Of a DNA stretch of 64,000 nt, positions 21,989 to 31,974 are shown piece by piece. The first letter of the stretch is position 1. Each line of letters starts with the position of its first letter. The position numbers and the translations under genes were made by a program. The stretch is from contig NC_087379.1 of assembly GCF_963675165.1 (NCBI RefSeq), forward strand, positions 4,295,442 through 4,359,441. The letters are read 5' to 3'. The notes under the pieces were generated by a model. The model did not search any database. It worked only from the letters and a program-made list of their open reading frames with translations, and was not told the DNA's origin. This DNA is from Halichondria panicea. Its lineage: Eukaryota; Porifera; Demospongiae; Suberitida; Halichondriidae.

Positions 21989-23430
21989 GGCTTGTTTGGA
22001 CTGTTTACAGCTTCTTGGACAGAACTTGGTTCCTCAATACTGCTCGTAGCGATAGAAGCTCTTTCTAAGTAGTAGTTCGGCTTTTGTCTGACTCTCTGCG
22101 ATGTTCTAAGAACTGGCTCAGACACATCGACACCATCGGACACATCACCATCGGCAGCATCACCATCGGACACATCAACATCATCGGACACATCACCATC
22201 GGCAGCATCACCATCGGACACATCAACACCATCGGACACATCATAATCGGCAGCATCACCATCGGACACATCACCACCGGAATCGACGTCACAATCAAAC
22301 TGGACACAAAGCTCAGGTTCACTGCCCTTCTCAAATCCAAACGCTGACTCGTTAAACTTTACATCACGACTGTAGAAAACTCTGTCTCGATTTGAATCAT
22401 ACAGGCAATAGCCCTTCACCTCAGTGCCATAGCCAACAAGGACACATCTTCTAGCAACTGGATCCAACTTCTTCCTCTCATCTTTTGCTATGTGGGCATA
22501 ACAAACACATCCAAACGCACGGAGATTCTCAACACTCGGCTTTCTCCCATGATATGCCTCAAAAGGGGTCATCCCTTCCACTGCTTTGGATGGACTTCGA
22601 TTCCTCAAATACACCGCCGTAGACAACGCTTCCGCCCAAAGCCTCTGAGATAAATTACCACCAACCAACATAGACCGTGTCATCTCCACCAATGTACGAT
22701 TTAGTCGCTCGGCTGTGCCATTTTGTTGAGGAGTCTTAGGAACGGTGAGTTCATGAGTGACTCCTTCTGCCTTCAAATACTCTTTGAACCTCATTGACGT
22801 GTACTCACCGCCATTATCCGAGCGCAATACCTTCAACTTCCGATCACTTGCTTTCTCCACCATGGCTTTCCACTCCAAAAAACGAGAGAACACTTCATCT
22901 TTGCGTCTCAAAAAATACACCCACACATACCTCGTCTTGTCATCCACAAACGTTAAGAAATACTCTGCACCACCAATCGACTTAGCGTTAACCTTGCCAC
23001 ACACATCAGTGTGAACCAGTCCAAGAGGTTCTTTAGCTCGATTTCCACCACCGACGGGAAAGGGGCTCTTGTGGTGATTCCCCACAACACACGACTCACA
23101 GAAAACAATGTCCTTAGATTTGTCAAAGTTAAAACCGTCAACAAGACCATCAGCAGCCAACTGTCTCAAACTTCCAATACTTAAATGACCAAAACGTTTG
23201 TGCCAAACATCTTCAGCAACATTGGATTTTTCCAGGGACTGACAGTTGAGAAAATAAAGACTACCACACCGAACCGCCGTTGCTATAACCTTGCTATCAG
23301 CATTCAAAATCCGACAACCAGCCTCATCAAACTGAGTTACCTTCCCAGCCTCAGATGCCTTGGAAACACTGAGCAGATTGTACGATAGATCAGGAACAAA
23401 CAACACATCATGAAGCTTGAGTAGCACCAC
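21973..23430 (-). CDS. Copia integrase region
   Basis: An open frame of about 485 codons. It contains LHDVLFVPDLSYNLLSVSKA, the GAG_pre-integrase motif (WHKRFGHLSIGSL) and the integrase core with DVCGKVN, VLRSDNGGEY and TPQQNGTAERLNRTL (D, D, E residues present). It ends in the linker before RT. The Asp/Ser/Gly repeat at 22110-22275 lies in the linker. The enzyme inserts element DNA into chromosomes. Confidence 0.92.
   Translation of the reverse strand: MVLLKLHDVLFVPDLSYNLLSVSKASEAGKVTQFDEAGCRILNADSKVIATAVRCGSLYFLNCQSLEKSNVAEDVWHKRFGHLSIGSLRQLAADGLVDGFNFDKSKDIVFCESCVVGNHHKSPFPVGGGNRAKEPLGLVHTDVCGKVNAKSIGGAEYFLTFVDDKTRYVWVYFLRRKDEVFSRFLEWKAMVEKASDRKLKVLRSDNGGEYTSMRFKEYLKAEGVTHELTVPKTPQQNGTAERLNRTLVEMTRSMLVGGNLSQRLWAEALSTAVYLRNRSPSKAVEGMTPFEAYHGRKPSVENLRAFGCVCYAHIAKDERKKLDPVARRCVLVGYGTEVKGYCLYDSNRDRVFYSRDVKFNESAFGFEKGSEPELCVQFDCDVDSGGDVSDGDAADYDVSDGVDVSDGDAADGDVSDDVDVSDGDAADGDVSDGVDVSEPVLRTSQRVRQKPNYYLERASIATSSIEEPSSVQEAVNSPNKPWNRR
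22110..22275 (-). repeat. In-frame minisatellite encoding an acidic Asp-Val-Ser-Asp-Gly repeat
   Basis: Units of 15-30 bases around CATCGGACACATCACCATCG encode VDVSDGDAADGDVSDG-like repeats, about eight acidic modules between integrase and RT. Antisense frames over it (Ile/His-rich) are spurious. Confidence 0.85.
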
Positions 23431-24357
23431 TAGGTAACTTCATCCACAAATCTCGACCAATTGCCTCTAAGCTTCGACCATCTCCAACCGTCACCTTCTC
23501 TGGCCTCGGCAATGTACGGAAAACAACAAAATCGCGTCTGGTATTGCACATATGGCACGTAGCTCCTGAGTCAACAATCCAACTAGCCGAAGCACCTACT
23601 AAACTCGCCTCTTCATCGCTCAAATCATCAGCTATCGCACTATTAGACTTGTGCTTCTCAGACCGAGCCAACTTCAAACAATCCCTCTGATAGTGCCCAA
23701 GCTCGTGACAATAGTAACAACGTCCTTTCGGCTTATTCGACCACTTGGCTTTAGTTGTCATAGCCTTGGCATCACCATCACTTTGACCACTCAACATACC
23801 ACTCAACATCTTCCTTTCCTTGTGCACCAACCTTTCTGTCACCACCTCCATCAAGGGTACCTCAGGGCTAGCCTCGAGAGCAGTGACTAGCACACTGAAA
23901 GAGTCCGGTAAACTTGCCAACAAGTGAACTACTCAATCCTCATCAGATAGTGGAGCATCAATGCCAGCTAACGCATTGAAGAGTTCAGTCATCTTTCTGA
24001 CATGCTCCAGCACCGACTCGCCGTCCGACAAGTAGACTTTCCGCCTAAGCTCAAGCCGATTGACCCATGATTTCTTCATAAACTGCTCGCTTAACTTTTT
24101 CCAAACTTTTGCAGGAGCTCACCAATCAAATACAACAGATTCAGATCGACAGACAACACCACAATAGCCAACGCCCGATCTCGCTTCGACAAATAATTCA
24201 CATAACCAGCATCACTGTCTGCCAGGGCAGCCTCAGTACCTTCAACAATTCTCCAGAGTCCTTCCTTCATAAGCGACATCTGGCATTGTACCCTCCATGT
24301 CGCGTCATTGGCACCATTCAACGGGACAACAGCAACCATGCTCCTCGATTCGGCCAT
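23424..24357 (-). CDS. Copia Gag and protease, broken
   Basis: From ATG 24357 the frame reads MAESRSMVAVVPLNG and the Gag core. After a frame change at about 24110 it reads VWKKLSEQFMKKSW, then meets a TGA near 23935. It resumes with LASLPDSFSVLVTALE, the CCHC knuckle CYYCHELGHYQRDC and the protease active site WIVDSGATCHM. Gag packages RNA; the protease matures the polyprotein. Confidence 0.88.
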
Positions 24358-24502
24358 CTCTCCGACTAGCAACGTTACCAACAACTCCCGAACAAAACAA
24401 ACTGTACGCTCACTAATATAATTGCACCAGTCTAACCGACCAAACTACCGACACAACTCCAATCGCAACTTCAACTCTTCTTAGTAGCTACCTAGCACAA
24501 CT

Positions 24503-24520
24503 TTCACTGGGCCCATAACC
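24503..24520 (-). other. Copia primer-binding site matching half of initiator tRNA-Met
   Basis: Next to the 5' LTR the minus strand reads GGTTATGGGCCCAGTG. This is complementary to the anticodon arm of initiator tRNA-Met rather than to its 3' end, as in Drosophila copia, which primes from a cut tRNA half. Confidence 0.75.
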
Positions 24521-24851
24521 TGTTAGCAAAGCTTACAATGTGATTTAGCTAGATAGAAAGATATCATGGACTGACTAAGCACATGGTCACAATGACCTAA
24601 ATACATAACACAAGAAAGTTCTAGAATGTTCCAGACTAGTCTAAACATAGATATGACATCATTATCAACTAAGTGTACATATAGCTACTAACATTTAGAT
24701 CTATGCTGCATTGCAGGGTATTAAAATTATACTCCTCCCAACATGTTGTGAGTGATTATTGCGCAAAAAACAATCATAATTATAGCCAAAGAACATTCTG
24801 CCATCTGTGTTCGCCTCTTCACTGTATATGAGCAGTCTGATTTGTCCTATA

Positions 24852-25217
24852 CAGTAGACTCTCGTTAATCCGGCCACCCTTGGGATCATGCAGCTTGGCC
24901 GGAATAGCAAGGTGGCCGTACTTCAGATAATTAGCCGCGGCTTATCGAATCTAATCACTGATTTGTAGTTCTTGTCTCGGAATCATTCTGCTCTCTATTT
25001 AAGTGTAATCCAATTTTATTTACTAAACCACACCCAAAACATATAAAATTACATTATTTGGGACAGCCAGCACTCGCCGGTAAACGGAATAGCGAGTGGC
25101 CGTACTTCAGGGTGAGTTTTGTGCAGTAAACATAGAGATAGCATTCCGTGCCAAACCAAATGGCCGGTATATCGAGGTGGCCGTACTTCAGAGAGCCGGA
25201 ATAGCGAGAGTCTACTG
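24852..25217. mobile_element. Tigger/pogo-type non-autonomous element, TA target site
   Basis: CAGTAGACTCTCGTTAATCC at the left, GAATAGCGAGAGTCTACTG at the right, each next to TA. The other arm of the large inverted repeat (around 17325-17345) has the uninterrupted site (CCTATAGCCTCGGTCCC in reverse complement), which proves the insertion. Internal copies of GGTGGCCGTACTTCAG. Confidence 0.9.
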
Positions 25218-26057
25218 TAGTCTCGGTCCCAAGGATGATGTTAGATCTGCCCTAATAGAACTCCAATCAAAATTTGAAGATAAAATATGTACTGTAGCGC
25301 GTACAAGCCACACAGTATTAAATGATCCACTGGAACATGGGTAAAGAATCCAGAAATGAGAAGTGAAGATACTAGAGTCTGTTTCGGTAGACCGAGACGT
25401 TGCAGATCTCAAGGATCGATTGCTTTCACTTGCACAGTACGGCCTGGGAATTGCAAATGGTGAAACAAAAAGTGAGATAGTATGAAATGCATCAAGTAAA
25501 TAGATATAGTGAAACAAGAGTGGAGGTGGTGGGAAGGGTTACTGGTACTAGATATCTACATCGTCTAGAGCTAGCTATTTAATATGTATAAACTTGTGCC
25601 ATAGATAGTAGAGGATACATGGTTCATCACAAGGAGGCTAGCAGTCTGCTCTCCCTGGCCCCAGGCCCTAGTTAGCTGCTCTGAAGAAACTAATAATGAT
25701 TTGACAGTTACGGTTTTTAACCATTAAAACGAGTATTTTATATTCAAGGTTCAAAGGTCGACAATGGACATATTTCCTGTATTTTTACTCAGAGGAGGAA
25801 TGCCAGTGTCAAAAGGTATACTAATTAAAACACCACATGGCCCTATGTAAAACTGAGTTTACCCTCGCGCCCTAGCCTCGATCCCAGGCCGAGTTTTCGC
25901 TTTTATAACGGTTAGGCGAACAACTAGGCCTGGTACTAGTTGTCTGCGCATGCGTCGATTACCGCGGTATCTCTGCGTAAAAATAATCATCATACAGGTG
26001 TTGTACACGAAAATTCACAGTATACAAGTTGCACATGGTTGTGCATAATAGTATAGT

Positions 26058-26336
26058 ATGTCTGAAGTAGAGAGTTGCAGATTGTGCTGCAGCACAGTAA
26101 TAGTGTCCCAGCATAACTTCAGGATGGTATTTAGCACTGAATGCCTCAAGGTAGATTTTGCAGGAAGGCTTAGCAGGCTGCTGGACCTTCCAGTTCTTCA
26201 ATCTGATGGACTATCCGAGTACCTGTGCAGATCTTGCTTGAGAAAGGTTGATTCTCTTGAGGCTTTAAGTGTCTTGCACGACAGAGCTACCAGAAACAAC
26301 GAAGCAGATACACTCCAGTCCTGTAAAGTAGGGCAG
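26058..26336 (+). CDS. Exon 1 of the transposon gene: ZAD-like zinc finger
   Basis: ATG 26058 lies 101 bp inside the left TIR. The product opens MSEVESCRLCCSTV and has CRLC near residues 7-10 and CRSC near residues 57-60. Between them it reads DFAGRLSRLLDLPVLQSDGL, the spacing and hydrophobic pattern of a ZAD (zinc-finger-associated) dimerisation domain. A splice donor GGGCAG|GTAA follows at 26336. ZAD domains dimerise transcription factors in insects; here the likely role is DNA or partner binding by the transposase. The next exon-like stretch is 26545-26643 (VGSQTDV), with phases that do not quite match, so small indels are likely. Confidence 0.6.
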
Positions 26337-26670
26337 GTAAAAAAAGACCTAAGGACACAAGTGGGAATGAAGCCTCACCTCACACTGTCCAGTCTCGCCC
26401 GTTAGCGAAGAGGAGCACTGTTGGAACAGCTGGAAAGAGATTGGTCTTTGCTCCTATACTAGGCACTCTATTAATACATACATGCACGTACACTATACAT
26501 AATAATACATATACATAATTGAAAAAAATTGTTACATAATAGGTGGTCCCGAAGATACTTGTAGCCAGTCGTCTCCTGTGTTAGAAGTACTTCCTGTTCG
26601 CACTGTTGGTAGTCAAACAGATGTTGACATATCCAGTGTAATGGTAAGCAATATACACTATGTAAAATAC

Positions 26671-28732
26671 GGGTCCGGATAATATGTCACTAAAGGAAAA
26701 AAGTGCCCCAAGTATATAGGAGAGCTTTAATGCTCGTCGGCACTATATCTCTCCTATATACTATGAGGTATTTTTATAATGCATGTGCATTAAACAATTT
26801 CCCTAGGTATATAGGAGAGCATTAATGTCCATTGGCATTAAAGCTCTCCTATATACTATAGGAAACATTTAATGATCGGCACTAAATCTCTCCTATAATA
26901 ATATGGGATATGCTTTATGATTGAGGGCACTAAGTCTCTCCTATAATGATATGGGATACGCTTAATTAATGCTTGGCACTAAGTCTCCTATAAAAATATG
27001 GATAATGTGTAATGATTGAGGGCACTAAATCTCTCCTATAATAATATGGGAGGTTCTTAATGACTGAGGGCACTAATACTCTCCTATATTACTTTAGACC
27101 TTTCCTATATATCAGATATGACTATAGGAATGATATTGTGTGCCCAGCACTAAAGCTCTCCTATAATAATATGGACAATGCCTAATGTCTGGGGGCACTA
27201 AGTCGCCCACCAAAAGGTGTTAATGTAAAATGATATGAGGCGCTTACATTAGTTAATGAAGGTGCTAAATGTTGATAAATTAGTTGCTTCACTTCTTATC
27301 TTATCGAAAGAGACTGCACACAGATAATGACCCAGAAGGTCCTCCCGACAGAAAACATGCATTCAATTCAGGTGATCATACACCAACAGGTCACAAGAAA
27401 GCAAGACACAGTTTTAAGTTAGCAGACAGCAGCAACAAGAGAAAATCATGTTGGTACTAAGAAGATGGGGCAAAGTGTATTATATTTAGTAGATCGATCT
27501 AACATGATTTATAATTATGCATATAGGAGGATGTGCAAACAATTAAGAGAGTACACTTTAAATTATTTATGTATATAATTATAGGTATAGTTACATGCAT
27601 GTAGAATTCATTCAGACTGAGTTATTTTTATGCAGATAAAATTCTGATCTCGGATAGTCCTCCAACACCCACCGAGTATTGGATTTCACTTACGAGGTCG
27701 ATACTACTGAAAGGAGGCTTACTCACTGACAAGCACATGGATGCATGCTTGTCTAAACACCCCATCAAAGCAATTCCCTGGTATTCCAGATCCTCAGACA
27801 GCCCAACTTCCAGGATCTCTTAAAGCCGCCCAACAAAAATCGATGTTCTTTCACAATTTTTCTGGTCATTGGGCACTGTCAAGTCGTAGCAGTGGCATCG
27901 TCTTCCTCTTCGATTCTCTTCTGCCAAAGGAGCTCGACCTGAAGTTAAAAGAGCAGATGCTGTTGCTCTATGGAAAATGCCTGGTACAAAGACCATATGT
28001 ACAGCGCCAAAAGGGCAGCAAGGACTGTGGGTGCTTTGCAATCGCCTTTTGTGTGTTATTATTATATGGGGAAGATCCTTCGAGTTTGCTGTTTAACCAG
28101 AAGGAGATGCGAGGACACATATTCAGCTGCTTAACACAGGAAAGCTTTCTACCTTTCCCTGCATGTGCCGTGACGAAGAAAGCAAGACGTCCTCTTGAAC
28201 TATGCCTTGATTAGTTTTGACATTGATAGTTTAGTTAAATTGTCCCTTCTTCCCCATACAAATTTGAAGCATAATTAATGATTGTTGTTAGTGCAAACAG
28301 GATAAATTATCTCCTATAGTTATTTAGGAGAGACTTATAGTGCCCTCAGATATTAAGCATACCCCATATTATTATAGGAGAGACTTAGTGCTCCCAGACA
28401 TTAGGCATTGTCCATATTATTATAGGAGAGACTTAGTGCCGAGCATTAAGCGTATCCCATATCATTATAGGAGACCCTCAATCATAAAGCATATCCCATA
28501 TTACTAAGGAGAGATTTGGTGCCGAGCATTAAATGTTTCCTATAGTATATAGGAGAGCTTTAATGCCAATGGACATTAATGCTCTCCTATATACCTGGGG
28601 AAATTGTTTAATGCACATGCATTATAAAAATGCCTCATAGTATATATAGGAGAGGTATAGTGCCGACGAGCATTAAAGCTCTCTTATATACTTGGGGCAC
28701 TTTTTCCATTTAGTGACATTCTGTACGGAACC
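26671..28732. mobile_element. Mutator-like element with Ulp1 gene, nested in the intron of the 6-kb transposon
   Basis: The ends GGGTCCGGATAATATGTCAC and GTGACATTCTGTACGGAACC pair, followed by TIRs of about 450 bp or more. Flanks are GTAAAATAC (26662-26670) and GTAAAATCC (28733-28741), a 9-bp TSD with one mismatch. The TIRs are built from 55-65-bp tandem units such as TCTCCTATAATAATATGGG...GGCACTAA. Long TIRs, 9-bp TSDs and an Ulp1 passenger are typical of MULEs (as in plant Kaonashi MULEs). No MURA-type transposase is seen, so it is non-autonomous. Confidence 0.8.
27640..28214 (+). CDS. Ulp1/SENP-like cysteine protease (C48) passenger gene
   Basis: After an acceptor-like TTTTTATGCAG (about 27635) the frame reads TEYWISLTRSILLKGGLLTD. 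One frame change near 27745 leads into a frame ending at 28214. Catalytic landmarks: His in GHWALSS, Asp in VFLFDSLLP, Gln in RQKGSKDCGCF with the nucleophile Cys of DCG, then MRGHIFSCL. C48 proteases remove ubiquitin-like tags; in MULEs and related elements their role is unknown. An upstream exon may lie at 27305-27460. All active-site residues remain, so this gene may have decayed only recently. Confidence 0.78.
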
Positions 28733-28873
28733 GTAAAATCCATGACAAAGTACTAGCGTATTAAAAAGAGAGGGCATGCAACAGCTTGCGAGCAATAAAC
28801 TAAAGGGGGTGTGGAAAAGTACTGTAATACCTAAAAATAAATTCTATTAATAGATACTTATTTTAACTTACAG

Positions 28874-30870
28874 ATCACGATAGGCCCAGTGAAGAGCGTG
28901 GTGGATGAAAACTTGCACAAGGTTGTGCAGGCAATAGCAACTTGTAACTGTCCTGAGGCTGTGATGGCCGAACCTTCTCTCAAAAAGGAAGTACTGATCC
29001 GTGTTGCTAGAGTGTTGGACGACGAGTGTAGCAACATGTGCAAAACAACACCACCACTGTCACTTTTCCGGAGGTTTCCTTTGTTGAGTTGTTCTCATAC
29101 AGTAACTGCATAACAGAGCTTCAGACAAAGTGTCCAACCCTATACCAGCTTCTATGGACTGTTGTAACCAGGTCTGACAAGAGGAACACTGTGAAATGCA
29201 CAAGTCAGCATTATCCCAGCATGTGCATGGCTGTTGCTCTCGTCTTAAAAGAACGAAATCAGCACATGACAGGGCTCCAGACCTTTCTCTCACTCGTTTT
29301 GTGCAATTCTAATGTACAAAAAAAGGTTGGTATAATTATATGCACACACGGATATTAGATATCGAGTGTCAGTAGTGTGCGTGTGTGTGTGCATTGTCTT
29401 GCTGATTGTAAAAGCCAACTTATAATTACACAGGTGCTTACAAGACTAAACTACATGAATGTAACTATCAGTTACACAGCAGTGATGAAACTAATCACCG
29501 GCATAAGTGAGCAACACAAGGCACCAATTGAGAAATGGGTCAACGAGGGAACAATATTTCAATTTGTAGGTGACAACGTGGACAAGACAGTGGGAGTGCG
29601 AGACATAAGAACAGACCAAAGAAGCACATTAGTACACATGTACAGCTTACTTGCTGTACGAGCCAGAGTTGATCCTCCACCTCCCATCTTTGACTTCATT
29701 CCCCCTGATTTAACCAAGATTGCGGTATCCTACTTCCTGCCAAATCAAGCAGATGTAGATGCTCTGAGGTCCAACTTGTCTCAAGGGTTCTCGCTGACTA
29801 CATTGGAGTTTTTAAGCCTCAAAAACGTAAGAGTAGTGGCTCACATTCAGCATGCCCACAGCAAGGAAATGAAAGAGAAATCAGGAGTTGTGGATGTCCT
29901 ACACAAGTGTGAGACAAAAACAACGGACATGATCGATATCATGAGAGAAATGATTTCTTACCTAGGAGACAGCGCTAACACATGTTTGTCGGTGGGTGAC
30001 CTACTCACGAAGGAGAGGCAGGACGGAAGCAAAAGACACGTTATTTGCTCTAACACACCCTCTGGTCGTCTCATCACCTAGAGCCATGTATAGCAGATTG
30101 GCACTGTCTCCTCAATTTCTTGATGGTATGGACTGCATGGCTAGTAATGTGACCTATAGGGTGTTACTTTAATAGAATAAAATAGACATACGTATCCTAA
30201 TGTTACATGTACATAAAACTGCAGGTAACCGGCTGAGGTACGTACGTATCTTACTGTAACTATGTTACTGTACGTATACTACACACAAAAGTATACCGTT
30301 TATAATACATCTCACCATTGCAGCTTGTTTGGAAACACCTCTTTAAGACCAGCCCAAGAGATCACGGCACACTTCGGCACAAGATCGGTCGACTCCCTGA
30401 TGCAAACAAACCAAAGAAGAATCTCCACGCAGGTCTTCTTACAGCGTTTTATGGGCATCTAGTGGAAGCTGCTCGTTTGGAACTTGGCATAAAGAGTGTA
30501 GACGACTTTCCACTTGACAGCACTGGAGCTAAGGTTAAAGTCAAACTTTCAGACGTTGCCAGTGCAATTGTTGACAAGTGGACTATAGTACCAGAAGCGA
30601 TTCTTGGACAGCCCCTTAATGACAGTAGTGATGTTGTCAACAATTATGCGCATGTTCTTTGTCACTTTCCTGCTCTTGTTTCAGAGTTCTACAATGGTTG
30701 GCACGAAGGTGATGGACTACGAATGCTAAGATGTTGGAAAATCCACTTCTTTGCGAATAGGAATACGAAGTATGCACTCGAATCGCTTAAGCTTCAATTT
30801 CAACTTGCTTCTCTGCCACCTGACTTAGTCCACCAGCTCACATGGGGTCGTTTTGTCTTTCCTATTGGGG
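28874..30870 (+). pseudogene. DUF6589-like protein, candidate transposase, exons 3-5
   Basis: Three exons fit consensus junctions: 28874-29325, 29434-30125 and 30324-about 30870. Landmarks in order are CMAVALVLKERNQHMTGLQT, LTRLNYMNVTISYTAVMKLI, FVGDNVDKTVGVRDIR, HMYSLLAVRARVD, SVGDLLTKERQDGSKR, and EGDGLRMLRCWKIHFF followed by LTWGRFV. From memory this layout matches uncharacterised DUF6589 proteins of corals, hydra and fungi. Asp residues in VGDNVDK and VGDLL are conserved candidates for a catalytic site. Frame changes near 29045 and 30078 and the truncated C-terminus make it a pseudogene. Function as transposase is inferred from its place in a TIR element. Confidence 0.65.
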
Positions 30871-31857
30871 ACATCTGATGGTGACCAGTATATGGTAGAC
30901 GTGGACAATTCTCCTCCCCGACCACTTTCTTGAAAGTAGTCTTCAAGTGATCTTGGAGCTCCATAGTGGACAATAGAAGTCAAATCCTTAAAGTTCATAC
31001 CCATACCGAGGGCCATAGTAGCGAACAAATTTGCACCCTCGCATGTCAAGAGTTCCGACAATCTGCCTTCTCATCTTCTCTGTTACTGTTGCAGTGGCTG
31101 CAAGCATCGGCGTACCCGGTGGAGCATAGGCTCTCAAGTCACAAATACGACCATAACAGGGACGGAAATAAGAACTCCTATTGTGGTGTATGTGTGTGTG
31201 TGTGGTTTGTAATCGTGACGTATACTAATTAAAGCACTATACATGTATAATTATTTTCTTACCATTTGTAAACACAGTGAGCCTGCCTCGTCTACAGCAA
31301 TATATAGCAACCAAAGTGTTGCAGACAGGAGGAGACAGTAACACTTTGGTCCAACTCGAGCCATGATCACCAACTAGAGCCTCAGGGGCTGAGTAAAGAA
31401 TCCTATAGCTCCCACTGCCAATACCACAGTCAGTAGCCACCAGGCTACGGTCTATCCCTCTGTTGGAGCTGATAATGGCAGCACCAACTCCTCTAGCTCG
31501 CAAACTCTTCACTTGGTCCACCATCAGAGAAACCAACGGCAACACTACCAGCACAACACTCTGATCAACGCTTGGAGATTCAGATCTACCTAGCAGCCTA
31601 TCAAACACAAATGGGAGCACTTGATAGCATATGGATTTGCCATAACCAGTCGGGAACCACACAAAGACATCATGACCTTGAGAAAGCAGGTTTATAGCCT
31701 TTACTTGCTCTGACTTTAGAATAAGATCTCCAAGTTTCAGGGAAGATAGAGCGTCAGCTATAGCACTGTCTAACACAATACAACTTAACTTGCAGTAGCC
31801 ATTCCAAATTGATAGTATACGAATATAAATGTCACAAAAGTGAACGAGAATATCCAT
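30850..31857 (-). pseudogene. RecQ-like helicase of the 6-kb transposon
   Basis: The start at 31857 is 24 bp inside the right TIR. Exon 1 (31857-31263): LKSEQVKAINLL (Q motif), DVFVWFPTGYGKSICYQVLP (motif I), LPLVSLMVDQVKSLRARGVG (Ia), ILYSAPEALVGDH, then motif II with DEA still visible but shifted by small indels. Exon 2 (31177-30850): FRPCYGRICDLRAYAPPGTP and AATATVT (motif III). This fuses directly to LFATMALGMGMNFKDL (motif V) and EDYFQESGRGG (motif VI). The region between III and V is deleted and the gene ends abruptly near 30850. RecQ-like enzymes unwind DNA; a role in transposition would be inference. Confidence 0.82.
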
Positions 31858-31974
31858 TCGTCAGAATCTGACTAACGATTGACGCATGCGCAGACAACTA
31901 GTACCAGGCCTAGTTGTTCGCCTAACCGTTATAAAAGCGAAAACTCGGCCTGGGATCGAGGCTACCTCGCGCCC

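Larger units (their letters stand above)
20319..24693 (-). mobile_element. Ty1/Copia LTR retrotransposon, nearly complete
   Basis: LTRs at 24521-24693 (5') and 20319-20513 (3') begin TGTTAGCAAAGC and end CTAACA; the TSD is TTTAG at 20314-20318 and 24694-24698. The order on the minus strand is gag, protease, integrase, RT, RNase H, the Copia order. The polypurine tract GAGAAGGAG precedes the 3' LTR. Breaks: a frame change near 24110, a stop near 23935, and frame changes near 23415 and 21980. Confidence 0.95.
20215..25800 (-). repeat. Right arm of the large inverted repeat, split by Copia
   Basis: 20215-20318 and 24694-25800 join, once the Copia element and one TTTAG are ignored, into one sequence. 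This is the reverse complement of 16600-17620, e.g. GCACATGAAACTTTAAA and GGGTATTAAAATTA. It is also interrupted by the TA-flanked element at 24852-25217. Confidence 0.7.
25873..31964. mobile_element. 6,092-bp TAGCC transposon with ZAD/DUF6589-like and RecQ-like genes
   Basis: 84-bp TIRs (25873-25956 and 31881-31964) that I read as identical, flanked by the 10-bp TSD CCTCGCGCCC (25863-25872, 31965-31974). Each TIR holds TAGCCTCGATCCCAGGCC, then TAGGCCTGGTACTAGTTG and GCGCATGCG. Two genes start within about 100 bp of the TIRs and converge: a spliced plus-strand gene (ZAD-like finger, then a DUF6589-like domain) and a minus-strand RecQ-like helicase. A Mutator-like element (26671-28732) sits in an intron. 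Both genes are truncated at one shared point near 30860. This copy is defective, but identical TIRs imply that it moved recently. Confidence 0.9.

Noticed and set aside
22065-22347. Ile/Gly/His-rich and Met/Val-rich frames over the Copia linker
   Set aside because: Other-frame shadows of the acidic minisatellite in the Copia polyprotein.
27640-28214. Ulp1 protease as a gene of the 6-kb DUF6589/RecQ transposon
   Set aside because: It lies inside its own element with separate long TIRs and a 9-bp TSD, so it was carried in later.
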